A stretch of 64,000 nt of DNA from CALGYY01 sp963678485 (GCA_963678485.1 OY782882.1:3410001-3474000), one strand, 5' to 3'. Positions 9,532 to 18,277 are shown, counted from the stretch's first letter. Program-made: numbers and translations. Notes: generated from the letters alone by a model not told the origin.

Positions 9532-10731
9532 ATGCCAAGTATTTCAATAAAAGGTCAAAACATGCCTGCTTCTCCAATTCGGAAGCTGGTTCCCTATGCC
9601 GATGAGGCCAAACGCAAAGGCCGTAAAGTGTATCATTTGAATATTGGTCAGCCCGATATTATTACTCCTACCGGAGCAATGGATGCCTTGAAGCATACCG
9701 ATATTAAAGTGGTTGAATACAGCCATTCTGCTGGTATTCCATCGTATCGCAAAAAGCTGGTAGAATATTACAAGCGCTTCAATATTGATGTTACTGAAAA
9801 CGAAATTATCGTATGTAACGGTGGTTCTGAAGCAATTTTATTTGCTTTCATGACGTGCTTAAATCCGGGTGATGAGGTGATTGTGCCTGAGCCTTTCTAT
9901 GCAAACTACAACGGTTTTGCTACAACCGCAGGTGTTGTAATTAAACCATTACCTTCACATATTGAAGATGGTTTTGCCTTGCCTCCCATCAGTGAGTTCG
10001 AAAAGATTATTACACCCAAAACCAAGGCTGTTCTGATTTGCAATCCCAACAATCCTACTGGCTATCTATACTCAGAACAAGAGCATCTGGCATTAAAAGA
10101 ATTGATTCTCAAACATGACCTGTATTTATTATCAGACGAGGTATATCGTGAGTTCTGTTATGACGGACATACTCACTATTCTGCAATGTACCTTAAAGGC
10201 GTAGAAAACAACGTAATCATGCTTGACTCTGTATCTAAGCGTTACAGTGCATGCGGCGCACGGGTTGGTATGTTCGTTACTCATAACAAAGAAATCATGG
10301 CCACAGCTATGAAGTTTGCGCAGGCTCGTCTTAGTCCGCCTACTTTTGGACAGGTGCTTTCAGAAGCAGCCATCGACACTCCAAAGGCCTACTTTGATGA
10401 AGTAATGTCGGAATATCTATCGCGCAGGGATCTAGTGGTTGAATCCATAAATAAAATGGAAGGATGTTTTTGTCCTAAACCAAAAGGAGCCTTCTACGCC
10501 GTTGCCCGTCTTCCTATTGATGATGCTGATAAATTCTGCCAGTGGTTACTTGAGAGCTTCGAATATAATAATGAAACCGTAATGCTCGCTCCGGCAACAG
10601 GATTTTACTGTACATGCGGAAGAGGCAAAAACGAAGTACGCTTCAGCTATGTGCTGAATGTGAACGATCTCAGGAAGGCCATGAAGTGTCTAGAGGAAGC
10701 ATTAAAAGTATATCCGGGCAGAACTGCTTGA
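9532..10731 (+). CDS. PLP-dependent aminotransferase, class I/II
   Basis: A 399-residue fold-type I aminotransferase. The cofactor and substrate motifs are in the expected order: NIGQPDI near 37-43, CNPNNPTG at 170-177, SDEVY at 201-205 and the Schiff-base lysine Lys236 in SVSKRYSACGARVG. The conserved carboxylate-binding arginine near the C-terminus is likely in NEVRFSY. It belongs to the aspartate/aromatic aminotransferase group, but the substrate cannot be read from the sequence. Monocistronic between a terminator and a convergent DUF4293 gene, whose stop codon abuts directly. The start is the first ATG; no clean TAnnTTTG is visible just upstream. Confidence 0.93.
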   Translation: MPSISIKGQNMPASPIRKLVPYADEAKRKGRKVYHLNIGQPDIITPTGAMDALKHTDIKVVEYSHSAGIPSYRKKLVEYYKRFNIDVTENEIIVCNGGSEAILFAFMTCLNPGDEVIVPEPFYANYNGFATTAGVVIKPLPSHIEDGFALPPISEFEKIITPKTKAVLICNPNNPTGYLYSEQEHLALKELILKHDLYLLSDEVYREFCYDGHTHYSAMYLKGVENNVIMLDSVSKRYSACGARVGMFVTHNKEIMATAMKFAQARLSPPTFGQVLSEAAIDTPKAYFDEVMSEYLSRRDLVVESINKMEGCFCPKPKGAFYAVARLPIDDADKFCQWLLESFEYNNETVMLAPATGFYCTCGRGKNEVRFSYVLNVNDLRKAMKCLEEALKVYPGRTA

Positions 10732-11181
10732 TTATCTCAAGCGGTCTGCTGCACGTACTCGAAGTTCATCTTTACGGATGGCGCGATTAGCTAGTACAAG
10801 CAATACTATGGGTACTGCAACGATATAGGTGCCAATGCTAAAATCTGCCATTACCTTAAGCTTGCCTTCAAAATTATCGCTGTAAAAGAACATTCCCCCG
10901 ATGAGGGCGACGTTCAACAGCAGGCAAATTGCGGTAAGTCTGCTTTGCAGCATTCTCTTTTTATAAAGGAAAATAATTGAAAAGCTAAGGATAATCAATA
11001 ATATCAATCCTGCCAGCAAAGGAAGAGTGCGTTCAACAGGAACGCCATTTTCAGTTAATCCAAGAATGGAAAGATCAACAGTGCCGCTTGCTGTGGTATA
11101 AGTTGCGAATGGGAAGAAGAACAGGCAAACATAGGCTGCTGTAGCGAGGAAAAGGTAAATGCTTTGAATACGTTGTATCAT
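10732..11181 (-). CDS. DUF4293 family integral membrane protein
   Basis: A 149-residue protein with four predicted membrane helices (near residues 5-25, 48-68, 78-98 and 112-132), beginning MIQRIQS, which is characteristic of DUF4293 proteins of Bacteroidota. Function unknown. I chose the ATG at 11181 because a TATCTTTG promoter box at 11203-11210 lies 21 bases upstream; the longer ORF start at 11205 would fall inside that box. The stop codon directly abuts the stop of the convergent aminotransferase. Confidence 0.88.
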   Translation of the reverse strand: MIQRIQSIYLFLATAAYVCLFFFPFATYTTASGTVDLSILGLTENGVPVERTLPLLAGLILLIILSFSIIFLYKKRMLQSRLTAICLLLNVALIGGMFFYSDNFEGKLKVMADFSIGTYIVAVPIVLLVLANRAIRKDELRVRAADRLR

Positions 11182-11202
11182 ATCAGTATTTTTTTCTTTT
11201 TG

Positions 11203-11210
11203 CAAAGATA
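11203..11210 (-). promoter_or_regulatory. -7 promoter box of the DUF4293 gene
   Basis: On the minus strand TATCTTTG, 21 bases before the chosen ATG. Confidence 0.6.
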
Positions 11211-11239
11211 GGAAACATCGGTTAATTTTTTGGGCAGTA

Positions 11240-12223
11240 TTATTTGACCCATTGCATCACATCCTGCATGTTCAAATCCATCATGCACTTAAAGTGTTTT
11301 TTTGGACAAGAACTATAACCAATCTTACTGCAAGGACGGCAGGCAATACTATTGTTTTCGAGGATATGCGATAGATGCTCCATTCCTTTTGGGTAATAGG
11401 CCGACATTCCAAAGGCAGGAATGGTATTGCCCCAAATGCTAATAACTTCTTTCTTCAGTGCTGCAGCCAGATGCATCATTCCTGTATCTGCAGTTATAAT
11501 ATTTGTTGCTCCTTTTAATAATAATGCGCTTTGATTCAGATCCAGCTTTCCACAAAGATTAGTGACGCGTTTATTGTCCTCAATTTGCTCAAGTATACGT
11601 TGTGATTTTTCAGATTCATCCTTACCGCCAAGTAGTACAATCTCTCCTGAAATCAAGCGGCAAAGAGTTATGATGTGGGATTCAGGAATTTGCTTTGTAA
11701 ATTGTTTTGCGCCTACAACGATCACTGTGTAATGAGTTCTTTTCTCCAAAGGAAAAATCGAAGCATCTAGTTCGGTGTTGGCGGGGATTTCATAGTCCAG
11801 ACCTTGCTCATCGTAAATTACGTCGAGGAAAGCAACTGCCTTCATGTAACGATCCACTATGTGCACCTTGGGAAGGCAATTTATCCCCAGTCTTACCTTA
11901 AGCCATTTTCTTACATTTAACTTCGAAAAGGTATGAGCGCACCGGCCAAGACGGAGTAACAATGTTTTTGTCCGTAGATTTTTATGAAGATCTATAATAT
12001 AATCATACGCTTCCTTACGGACTTCAGGAAGGACTTCAGTAACTGAGGTTTCGAAGGTTATAACTTTTGTAACCGCATGCAGCGATTCAACGATAGATTT
12101 GTAGGGTAGTCGTGTGAGATAATGAATTTCGGCTTCAGGGAATTTAGATTTCAGGCATCGCACCACGGGCGTGGTCAGGATAATGTCACCAATTGAACTG
12201 AAACGCAGGATCAATATCTTCAT
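11240..12223 (-). CDS. Glycosyltransferase family 9 (heptosyltransferase-like)
   Basis: A 327-residue GT-B fold enzyme of the GT9 family, which transfers heptose or related sugars from ADP-activated donors onto lipopolysaccharide core. The N-terminus MKILILRFSSIGDIILTTP is the typical GT9 start. The C-terminal half holds the donor-site features: GGKDE near 200, TADTGMMHLAAAL near 255-267 and a cysteine-rich tail (CRPCSKIGYSSCP then CM). The heptose kinase, isomerase and phosphatase genes elsewhere in the window could supply its donor. It is preceded by the terminator of the upstream lipoprotein gene, so it should have its own promoter, which I could not identify. Exact acceptor unknown. Confidence 0.88.
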   Translation of the reverse strand: MKILILRFSSIGDIILTTPVVRCLKSKFPEAEIHYLTRLPYKSIVESLHAVTKVITFETSVTEVLPEVRKEAYDYIIDLHKNLRTKTLLLRLGRCAHTFSKLNVRKWLKVRLGINCLPKVHIVDRYMKAVAFLDVIYDEQGLDYEIPANTELDASIFPLEKRTHYTVIVVGAKQFTKQIPESHIITLCRLISGEIVLLGGKDESEKSQRILEQIEDNKRVTNLCGKLDLNQSALLLKGATNIITADTGMMHLAAALKKEVISIWGNTIPAFGMSAYYPKGMEHLSHILENNSIACRPCSKIGYSSCPKKHFKCMMDLNMQDVMQWVK

Positions 12224-12249
12224 GCCATTGCCTTCCGCCGGAAAAGAAA

Positions 12250-12278
12250 AATGCTTCCCTCCAGAAGGAAGGAAGCAT
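12250..12278 (-). terminator. Terminator of the 12290-12730 lipoprotein gene
   Basis: Stem AATGCTTCC / GGAAGCATT with internal partial pairing. On the minus strand it is followed by a T-rich tail. Confidence 0.8.
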
Positions 12279-12289
12279 TGAAAAATATT

Positions 12290-12730
12290 TTAGTTGGTGA
12301 TATAATGAATTTCTTTGATGGTTGTAATACCCAGCGTGCTGATGCTTTGTTTCAACCATAATTCGTCATTCTTCAAGCGCAGAATGTCGAATGTACTTGA
12401 AACGCCGCCAGTGGTGATAACAACGCCGCTTTTATCACTGTTGAATTCCCATGTAGATGCCCAGGATACAGGAACGCCGCTGGGATCGCTATATGTGTTC
12501 ACAATTGTTCCATCCTCTTTGATGTTCATGAGCAGATTGGGCTCGTAAGAGGTAAAAGTGGCAGTAATGTCAATCGCATTTTCATAATACTTGTCGATTT
12601 TCCATTCATTTACCAAACGAGCTTTTTTTGAACGACAGCTAAGGGATGGACCCTCTTCGTATTTACCGCATGAAGGGAGGACTAGCGCCAGAGCAAGCGC
12701 AAAAAGCAAAATTCCACTGAGTTTTTTCAT
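12290..12730 (-). CDS. Lipocalin-like lipoprotein, function unknown
   Basis: A 146-residue lipoprotein. The signal peptide starts at MKKLSGILL and ends at the lipobox VLPSC, followed by Gly-Lys-Tyr-Glu-Glu, an acidic stretch compatible with surface export in Bacteroidota. The mature part has the pattern of small lipocalin-like proteins of this phylum: a NEWKIDKYY segment, a GTIVNTY strand, SWASTWEFNSDKSGV and a final LWLKQ strand. The longer ORF start at 12781 adds a stretch that would spoil the signal peptide, so the ATG at 12730 is preferred. Ligand and role unknown. Confidence 0.8.
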   Translation of the reverse strand: MKKLSGILLFALALALVLPSCGKYEEGPSLSCRSKKARLVNEWKIDKYYENAIDITATFTSYEPNLLMNIKEDGTIVNTYSDPSGVPVSWASTWEFNSDKSGVVITTGGVSSTFDILRLKNDELWLKQSISTLGITTIKEIHYITN

Positions 12731-12864
12731 ATTTATAATTATTAAATTTGTAATAAAATATTTCTGCGTAAAAATAGACAATTTCTTTTGATATATATAA
12801 CCGCTAAAGGAATTCTTAATCTGGAATTAAACGATGGAACAAGTACAGAGGAAATTCAGTCTTA

Positions 12865-13785
12865 TCATGATTTGTAGGTAACAGATGCAAAGGTCCTGCG
12901 CAAGCCTTTTTTGTATTTAATGGCGGGATGTCCAAAGATTACAAATACACCTTCACGACTTTTGTATTTAATTCCATGAGACTCCCTGAATTTTTTTGAC
13001 GAAGATCCATTCTGAATAAATGGATGAATTCCTCCAAGCATACATGTACCTAATCCAAGCGATTCCCCTGCAAGCATTGCATAGGTAGCAGGAATAATAG
13101 GGTCTGCCGGATCACAATAGGGTGAACCATAGAAATACATGGCGAGTGGGGCATCATAGGTGACCAAATTCACCCCTTTGTTCATGTTTTCAATAAATAT
13201 CCGAAATAGGGGTTTTAGAAAACCACGGAATAATTCATCATTTTCTTTTCCCCAAAATGGGCGCATCATTGCAAGAAACCATCCTGATACCAGCCATTTC
13301 ATGCTGTTGAGATGTCGGCAGAAATCTTTTGAGAAATTCAGAACCTCCTCTTTGTTTTTTAAAACCAGTACGTTTACATCGGTCGGAGGAAGTCCCATTG
13401 GTGCTTGCTCGGCAGCTTCCAGAATTTTATCAATCGTTTCCTGATCCACCGCAAGGTCTTTGAACTCTCTGATGCTTCGGCGCTGCTGGATCAATGCCAG
13501 TAAGGCGTTATAATCAGCAGCATCTTTGCGGTTGAGCAGGGGGAACAGATCCGCCGAACTCAATTCTCTACCTTTTATTTCTATGGCATCATTAGGACAT
13601 ATGGCCATGCAATGTCCGCATGCCATACAACCAAAGGCTGGATGGTCGGAAAGTGATGCTTTTTTATCTTTGATCTCAATGCTGTAATCTTTACAAACGC
13701 TAACGCAAAGACCGCATCCCGTGCAGTTTTCACTCTTAAAAATAATCTGTGCACATTCTTTTGTACGCGTAGTTGGTATAGCCAT
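12865..13785 (-). CDS. Nitroreductase family protein with N-terminal 2x[4Fe-4S] ferredoxin domain
   Basis: A 306-residue fusion. Residues 15-65 carry two ferredoxin clusters (CTGCGLCVSVC and CMACGHCMAIC, each followed downstream by a cysteine or the reciprocal CP). From about residue 95 begins a flavin nitroreductase domain (QQRRSIREFKD, then EAAEQAPMGLPPTDVN), ending with GESLGLGTCMLGG and a GYP-like FGHPAIKYKK segment. Such proteins probably move electrons from ferredoxin-type clusters to FMN to reduce an unknown substrate, in the cytoplasm. It stands between a lipoprotein gene and the divergent tatD. Substrate not inferable. Confidence 0.92.
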   Translation of the reverse strand: MAIPTTRTKECAQIIFKSENCTGCGLCVSVCKDYSIEIKDKKASLSDHPAFGCMACGHCMAICPNDAIEIKGRELSSADLFPLLNRKDAADYNALLALIQQRRSIREFKDLAVDQETIDKILEAAEQAPMGLPPTDVNVLVLKNKEEVLNFSKDFCRHLNSMKWLVSGWFLAMMRPFWGKENDELFRGFLKPLFRIFIENMNKGVNLVTYDAPLAMYFYGSPYCDPADPIIPATYAMLAGESLGLGTCMLGGIHPFIQNGSSSKKFRESHGIKYKSREGVFVIFGHPAIKYKKGLRRTFASVTYKS

Positions 13786-13903
13786 TTTTGATTGTTTTAG
13801 AAGGCTAATTTATGAAGTTTTTTTTCAATGCACAAGTTTTCTTATTCCATCGATTAAATTGAAGCAATGAGTGCTTTCTTGCTAATGATATTTTCTTATT
13901 CAG

Positions 13904-13911
13904 TAAATTTG
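13904..13911 (+). promoter_or_regulatory. -7 promoter box of the TatD gene
   Basis: TAAATTTG matches TAnnTTTG and ends exactly 4 bases before the ATG, implying a leaderless transcript. Confidence 0.55.
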
Positions 13912-13915
13912 CCGG

Positions 13916-14710
13916 ATGCAATTCATCGATACCCATATTCATCTTGATGCTGATGATTTTCGGCTTGACCTGAAGGAAGTCATTGAAGAAGCCATCACTG
14001 ACAGGATACAGACCATGCTTGTTCCAAATGTCGATACCACTACAGCATCTAGGGTTGTAGAAGTTTGTCGGCAATTTCCTCTGCATTGTTTTCCCATGGC
14101 TGGACTTCACCCGACCTCTGTAAAGGAAGATTTTCAGCACGAAATCCATGATGTTGAGCGCATGCTTGCTCAAAATAGCTGCATTGCTATCGGCGAAATT
14201 GGTGTTGATTTGTACTGGGATAAAACCTTTATTGCAGAGCAGGAAAGGGCTTTTGTGTACCAAATGAATCTTGCCAGAGAAGCAGGACTGCCAGCTGTCA
14301 TTCACTCACGCAAATCGCTCGACGAAATTGTTCGTATCATTAAAAAGGAAAAGCTGCACGATATTCCAGCAGTGTTTCATTGCTTTCCGGGTTCGGTTGA
14401 ACAAGCCAAAGATTTAGTTGAAATGGGCTACTATCTTGGAATTGGTGGAGTAGTGACCTTTAAGAATGCAAGCATGGCCGAAGTTGCAAAAGAAATTCCT
14501 TTGGAATATTTGTTACTTGAAACGGATGCTCCATGGTTGGCTCCTGTGCCCTGGAGAGGAAAAAGAAACGAACCCAAATATATCCGGCTTATCGCAGAAA
14601 AAATTGCTGAGCTAAGAGCAATTCAACTTTCTGAGGTGGCTGAAAAAACTACTGCTGCAGCGTATTCGTTATTTTCGAAAGTTCCACAGAAGAAAGGTCT
14701 TAAGAATTAG
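13916..14710 (+). CDS. tatD: TatD family metal-dependent hydrolase (deoxyribonuclease)
   Basis: A 264-residue TIM-barrel hydrolase. The metal-binding motif THIHLD lies at 5-10, GEIGVDLYWD with the bridging Glu lies near 94-103, VIHSRKS near 139-145, VFHCFPG near 163-169 and the terminal ETDAPWLAP near 204-212. TatD enzymes have 3'-5' exonuclease and related hydrolase activity in DNA quality control. Length is typical (about 260). The long antisense frame over this gene is a shadow. Monocistronic; no clear hairpin follows in the 148 bases before the convergent gene. Confidence 0.94.
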   Translation: MQFIDTHIHLDADDFRLDLKEVIEEAITDRIQTMLVPNVDTTTASRVVEVCRQFPLHCFPMAGLHPTSVKEDFQHEIHDVERMLAQNSCIAIGEIGVDLYWDKTFIAEQERAFVYQMNLAREAGLPAVIHSRKSLDEIVRIIKKEKLHDIPAVFHCFPGSVEQAKDLVEMGYYLGIGGVVTFKNASMAEVAKEIPLEYLLLETDAPWLAPVPWRGKRNEPKYIRLIAEKIAELRAIQLSEVAEKTTAAAYSLFSKVPQKKGLKN

Positions 14711-14858
14711 GCAAATTGTTTATACTTTTAAATTAACCCTAATATCTGAAATTGACTTTTCAATTCAACAATATCATTCCTAAAGATTAAGGATTCCCAA
14801 ATCTGATATTAAGGCTATCTGAGATAACAATAGCACTGCAAAATATTAATTGCCGTAA

Positions 14859-15743
14859 CTACTTAGCGAGTTTCTTGAAGTCTTCCTCCAGTAAAGCATC
14901 GGGTTTCTTGCTGTCGATCATATGACTGTCGAAGTACAATGGATTTCCGTCGGCGATGCTCACAATAAACTTCCAGCATTTCATGTCTCCCTGCACAGAG
15001 CCTTCGGGTCCCACTTTGTGCAGAATGGCAACATTAGGTTTTTTTGCTGCAATGGCTGCCTGAATCTCTTCTCGTGTAACGAGCTTGACCGGATAAGGGT
15101 ACACTGCTTTAATTTTCTCCAGAGTGTTGAGATCGGAGGGAAGCTCTTCCTTTCTCAGCCATAGTTCGTAGTTTTTCACTTTTCCGGCATTATCTTTCTC
15201 GATTTGCCTGATATCCTTGCCGGGATTAGCATTGCAGTAATTCACATAGTACTGCATAAAATAGATTAATACACCGAATTTATAATCGTACGATTCATCG
15301 TCTTCGATGGCGGAATAAGCCACTGGAACCGTTGCCAGATCGGCCATTGCATTGATATTTTTCGATTTATCACCCATTACCAGATTCAGAATTTCATAAT
15401 TATAGGTGTCTGAATTATCAAAAACATCGGTACTTGAGCGGAATAGCGAAGATTTTGTTTCCGAGAAACGTGCCTCTGCCACTAGTAAAAATGAAGCATT
15501 GGGGTCGCCGCATTTACTTTCGAAGGTTTCCATATTGATTATTTCAAAAGGGGTAATGGTCCACGCTTTTTGCATGTTTTCTTCAACAAAAGCATTGAAA
15601 GCAGAAAACGGATCATCCTCGAGAACCACATAGGTTTTTGATTTGAGAAAGCGGGTAATGTCCTCAGCCGTTGCAGTTTTTACTTGAGCAAAGCTGCTAC
15701 TTATCAGCGAAAGCGAAACGATGGTTAACAAAAGGCGTTTCAT
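14859..15743 (-). CDS. Secreted protein of unknown function (294 aa)
   Basis: Signal peptide of about 19 residues (MKRLLLTIVSLSLISSSFAQ). The mature protein is mixed alpha/beta with a segment TRFLKSKTYVVLEDDPFSAFNAF at its start and no recognisable catalytic motif or C-terminal sorting domain. I do not recognise a family. It lies just downstream of the small cysteine-rich lipoprotein gene at 15785-16009 on the same strand, 41 bases from its stop, but its own start at 15743 follows that stop, so co-transcription is possible. Confidence 0.82.
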   Translation of the reverse strand: MKRLLLTIVSLSLISSSFAQVKTATAEDITRFLKSKTYVVLEDDPFSAFNAFVEENMQKAWTITPFEIINMETFESKCGDPNASFLLVAEARFSETKSSLFRSSTDVFDNSDTYNYEILNLVMGDKSKNINAMADLATVPVAYSAIEDDESYDYKFGVLIYFMQYYVNYCNANPGKDIRQIEKDNAGKVKNYELWLRKEELPSDLNTLEKIKAVYPYPVKLVTREEIQAAIAAKKPNVAILHKVGPEGSVQGDMKCWKFIVSIADGNPLYFDSHMIDSKKPDALLEEDFKKLAK

Positions 15744-15784
15744 AGGGAGGGTTTTATGGGTGAATTACTGTGAGTATCAAACGA

Positions 15785-16009
15785 TCATTTACATGTAGTA
15801 TTATACTGTGGAGAAGGATAAGCCAATAATATGTCCTTTTCCCAGTCATCCTGTAGTGGGCCGTTTGCACAACTTGTTTCTTCAAATTTTACGCTGGATG
15901 TTGAGGCGTCGCGTGCGACACAGGTGACACATTTTTTACAGGAGGCAAAAGCAAGTGTAGCTAGAATAATTAAAAAAAAGAATTTGCTTTTTCGAACAAT
16001 GCTTTTCAT
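15785..16009 (-). CDS. Tiny cysteine-rich lipoprotein (copy 1)
   Basis: A 74-residue lipoprotein whose signal peptide ends in FASC followed at once by KKCVTC, so the lipid-bearing cysteine is the first of a C-x2-C-x2-C run. Two more cysteines lie mid-way (ETSCANG) and at the end (TTCK). The same five positions are cysteines in the neighbouring 67-residue copy. Four cysteines besides the lipidated one could form two disulfides or bind a metal; neither is shown. A TACTTTTG box 21 bases upstream and the preceding terminator indicate independent transcription. No known family recognised. Confidence 0.75.
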   Translation of the reverse strand: MKSIVRKSKFFFLIILATLAFASCKKCVTCVARDASTSSVKFEETSCANGPLQDDWEKDILLAYPSPQYNTTCK

Positions 16010-16030
16010 GGCGAATGTTGTTAGTTATGT

Positions 16031-16038
16031 CAAAAGTA
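16031..16038 (-). promoter_or_regulatory. -7 promoter box of cysteine-rich lipoprotein copy 1
   Basis: TACTTTTG on the minus strand, 21 bases before the ATG at 16009 and just after the terminator of copy 2. Confidence 0.6.
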
Positions 16039-16044
16039 AAAAAA

Positions 16045-16070
16045 AAGCTGCTTCCTTAAGGAAACAGCTT
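16045..16070 (-). terminator. Terminator of cysteine-rich lipoprotein copy 2
   Basis: Stem AAGCTG(T/C)TTCC with TTAA loop; on the minus strand it is followed by an eight-T run. One mismatch in an 11-bp stem. Confidence 0.88.
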
Positions 16071-16090
16071 CTCTTTTCGTAGTGTATGCA

Positions 16091-16312
16091 TTAATCTTTT
16101 TTGCATTCTACGTATGTGTCGCCATAATCATATGACGATTTGAAAGAATCTTCCCATGTATTTACAAGAAGTCTTCCACCACAATAATGATCTTCATAAT
16201 AAACGGTGTTGTCAGAAGTGTTGTAAGCTGTACAGGTTTCACACTTTCTGCAGGATGTAAGGGCTACACCAGTAATCAGCGCTAAAGCAGCAAAGAGAAT
16301 AATTTTTTTCAT
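16091..16312 (-). CDS. Tiny cysteine-rich lipoprotein (copy 2)
   Basis: A 73-residue lipoprotein starting at MKKIILFAAL, with lipobox LTSC followed by RKCETC. Further cysteines are in HYCGG and VECKK. Spacing and the TWEDSF segment parallel the DWEKDI segment in copy 1, so the two arose by duplication, although overall identity is low. The ATG at 16312 is chosen over a start 3 codons upstream because it begins the basic signal-peptide head. The gene has its own terminator and a possible promoter at 16355-16362. Function unknown. Confidence 0.75.
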   Translation of the reverse strand: MKKIILFAALALITGVALTSCRKCETCTAYNTSDNTVYYEDHYCGGRLLVNTWEDSFKSSYDYGDTYVECKKD

Positions 16313-16354
16313 AATGATCATTTTGAATTTAACGTGAGTTCATAAAATCAGCTG

Positions 16355-16362
16355 CAAATTTA
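16355..16362 (-). promoter_or_regulatory. Possible -7 box of cysteine-rich lipoprotein copy 2
   Basis: TAAATTTG on the minus strand about 42 bases upstream of the ATG; it sits right at the 3' end of the preceding gene. Confidence 0.4.
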
Positions 16363-16884
16363 TTAAAATAATTGATGTATGTCGCTTTTTAATGATTCAA
16401 TTGCCTGATAATTTTTTTGAACTGGGTGTTGCATAGATAGTTCGAGTATTGCAGTGCTGAGGTCAGTGGCACTGGCTTGATCACCTACTCGGGTAGCTGC
16501 AATGTTGATGAGCTTAATGGTCTCTTCCTTGGCATTGCGCACAAGCGCCCAGGCTGCATCGGAAACATAAATCTGTTGAGAAAGATTGTGCTCAAATTCA
16601 TCGCGAACTGTCTTTATAAGTGTTGTCTGCATTTGAAATGCATTCATCGATGGCTGGAATACTCTTACAACCATGCTGTTTGGTGAAATCCTTTCGAGGA
16701 AAAGAACCAAACGCTCGTAGGCTTGTAAACGAATCGGCGTAATTAAGTGTTGATTTTTCATTCTGAGTTCCAGCAAACGTTTTTTTTCTTCATTGCCTAA
16801 AAACTGTTTGAGTAAGAAATAGGCGGTAAAAAAAACTGCAGCAGAAGCTACAACAACGGCAATAATCAGCATTAATAGTTCCAT
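16363..16884 (-). CDS. Membrane-anchored protein of unknown function (DUF7935-like)
   Basis: A 173-residue protein with one N-terminal membrane helix (residues 4-26) and a helical cytoplasmic part beginning EEKKRLLELRMKNQ. The segment PIRLQAYERLVLFLERISP and the later DEFEHNLSQQIYVSDAAWALVRNAKEE recall a conserved Bacteroidota family of unknown role that I believe is listed as DUF7935. No catalytic motif is seen. It diverges from the aspartate aminotransferase gene and is followed by the small lipoprotein genes on the same strand. Confidence 0.8.
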   Translation of the reverse strand: MELLMLIIAVVVASAAVFFTAYFLLKQFLGNEEKKRLLELRMKNQHLITPIRLQAYERLVLFLERISPNSMVVRVFQPSMNAFQMQTTLIKTVRDEFEHNLSQQIYVSDAAWALVRNAKEETIKLINIAATRVGDQASATDLSTAILELSMQHPVQKNYQAIESLKSDIHQLF

Positions 16885-16976
16885 GTTCGTGTTGATTTTT
16901 AGGTTGCAAATATCGGAATTATCTTATGAACGCAGGAATAAAATTCGTGATAGTTAAAAAGCATATTAAATATTGT

Positions 16977-16984
16977 TATTTTTG
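16977..16984 (+). promoter_or_regulatory. -7 promoter box of the 17023 aminotransferase gene
   Basis: TATTTTTG matches TAnnTTTG, 38 bases before the ATG. Confidence 0.6.
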
Positions 16985-17022
16985 ACACTGATTTTAACAA
17001 CGACCTTAAATCTTAAAATATT

Positions 17023-18225
17023 ATGAATCAATTATCCAACCGCCTGAACTATCTTTCCGAATCAGAAACCCTTGCAATGACACAGAAAAGCCGCGAACTA
17101 AAAGCACAGGGTTTTGATGTAATCAATCTAAGCATTGGAGAACCTGACTTTAATACGCCGGTTGCCGTTAAAAATGCAGCAAAAAAGGCATTAGACGACA
17201 ACTTCACTCATTATACTCCAGTATCAGGGATTCCTGAACTTCGCGAAGCAATCTGCAAAAAACTAAAGAGGGATAATAATCTGGAGTATACACCAGATCA
17301 AATCGTAGTATCCACGGGTGCTAAACAGTCTATTGCGAATGTTATGCTTTGTCTGGTAAATCCCGGTGATGAGGTAATTGTTCCCGCTCCTTATTGGGTT
17401 TCGTATCGTGAAGTGGTGAAACTTGCCGAGGGTACTGCAGTATATGTTTCCTCTGGTATTGAAAGCAATTTCAAGATAACCGCAAAGCAACTGGAAGCAG
17501 CCATTACACCCAAAACACGCGTGCTGATTTTTAGCAGTCCCTGCAATCCTACGGGATCGGTCTATAGCCGCGAAGAACTTAAATCGCTTGCTGAAGTGCT
17601 TTCGAAACATAAAGATATTTTTGTTATTGCTGATGAGATTTATGAATACATAAACTTTGTTGGCCATCACGAAAGCATTGCGCAATTTGAGGAAGTGCGC
17701 GATCAAGTCATAATTATAAACGGACTTTCAAAAGGTTTTGCAATGACCGGTTGGAGACTTGGTTTTGTGGCCGCTCCAAAATTCATTGCAAAGGCATGCG
17801 ATAAAATCCAGGGACAGTTTACTTCTGCCACCTGTTCTATCACTCAGAAAGCCGCAGTAGAGGCTTTTAATACCGATCCGGCCACATCAGCCGAGTTGAA
17901 GGAAATGCTCAAGGCCTTCCGCGAACGTCGCGATATGGTGCTCGAACTCCTTAAAGAAATACCAGGAATGATCACTAATGTTCCCGATGGTGCATTTTAC
18001 ATTTTTGCTGATGTAAAAAGTTATTTTGGCAAAAGCGACGGAACAACCCTTGTGAAGGACAGCGATGATCTGGCAATGTATCTTATCAATAAGGTGTATG
18101 TTGCCACAGTATCCGGTGCTGCATTTGGGAATTCTGACTGTATAAGATTTTCATATGCTACATCAAAAGATGTACTTATTGATGCAGTGAGTCGTATTAA
18201 AAAGGCGCTTTCGGATCTTAAGTAA
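17023..18225 (+). CDS. aspC: Aspartate aminotransferase-like PLP enzyme
   Basis: A 400-residue class I aminotransferase of the Ib aspartate/prephenate type. It has SIGEPDFNTP at 37-46, CNPTGS near 174-179, ADEIYEYI near 203-210 and the PLP lysine Lys237 in GLSKGFAMTGWRLG, an almost invariant motif of this subgroup; the C-terminal carboxylate-binding arginine lies in CIRFSYA. Transfers the amino group of aspartate to 2-oxoglutarate, or serves prephenate or other keto acids. The closest match by motif is AspC/AspB; the other aminotransferase at 9532 is more distant. Ends in a hairpin terminator. Confidence 0.93.
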   Translation: MNQLSNRLNYLSESETLAMTQKSRELKAQGFDVINLSIGEPDFNTPVAVKNAAKKALDDNFTHYTPVSGIPELREAICKKLKRDNNLEYTPDQIVVSTGAKQSIANVMLCLVNPGDEVIVPAPYWVSYREVVKLAEGTAVYVSSGIESNFKITAKQLEAAITPKTRVLIFSSPCNPTGSVYSREELKSLAEVLSKHKDIFVIADEIYEYINFVGHHESIAQFEEVRDQVIIINGLSKGFAMTGWRLGFVAAPKFIAKACDKIQGQFTSATCSITQKAAVEAFNTDPATSAELKEMLKAFRERRDMVLELLKEIPGMITNVPDGAFYIFADVKSYFGKSDGTTLVKDSDDLAMYLINKVYVATVSGAAFGNSDCIRFSYATSKDVLIDAVSRIKKALSDLK

Positions 18226-18251
18226 TAATTTTCAACGCGGAGCCCCAACGA

Positions 18252-18275
18252 CCTGAGAGCGTTTCTCAGGGTTTT
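18252..18275 (+). terminator. Terminator of the 17023 aminotransferase gene
   Basis: Stem CCTGAGA / TCTCAGG with 5-base loop, followed by GTTTTC. Shortly after it comes the promoter box of the next gene. Confidence 0.75.
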
Positions 18276-18277
18276 CT

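Noticed and set aside
13805..14305. 166-residue minus-strand frame over tatD
   Set aside because: It lies opposite a clear TatD domain, and its composition and lack of motifs mark it as a shadow.
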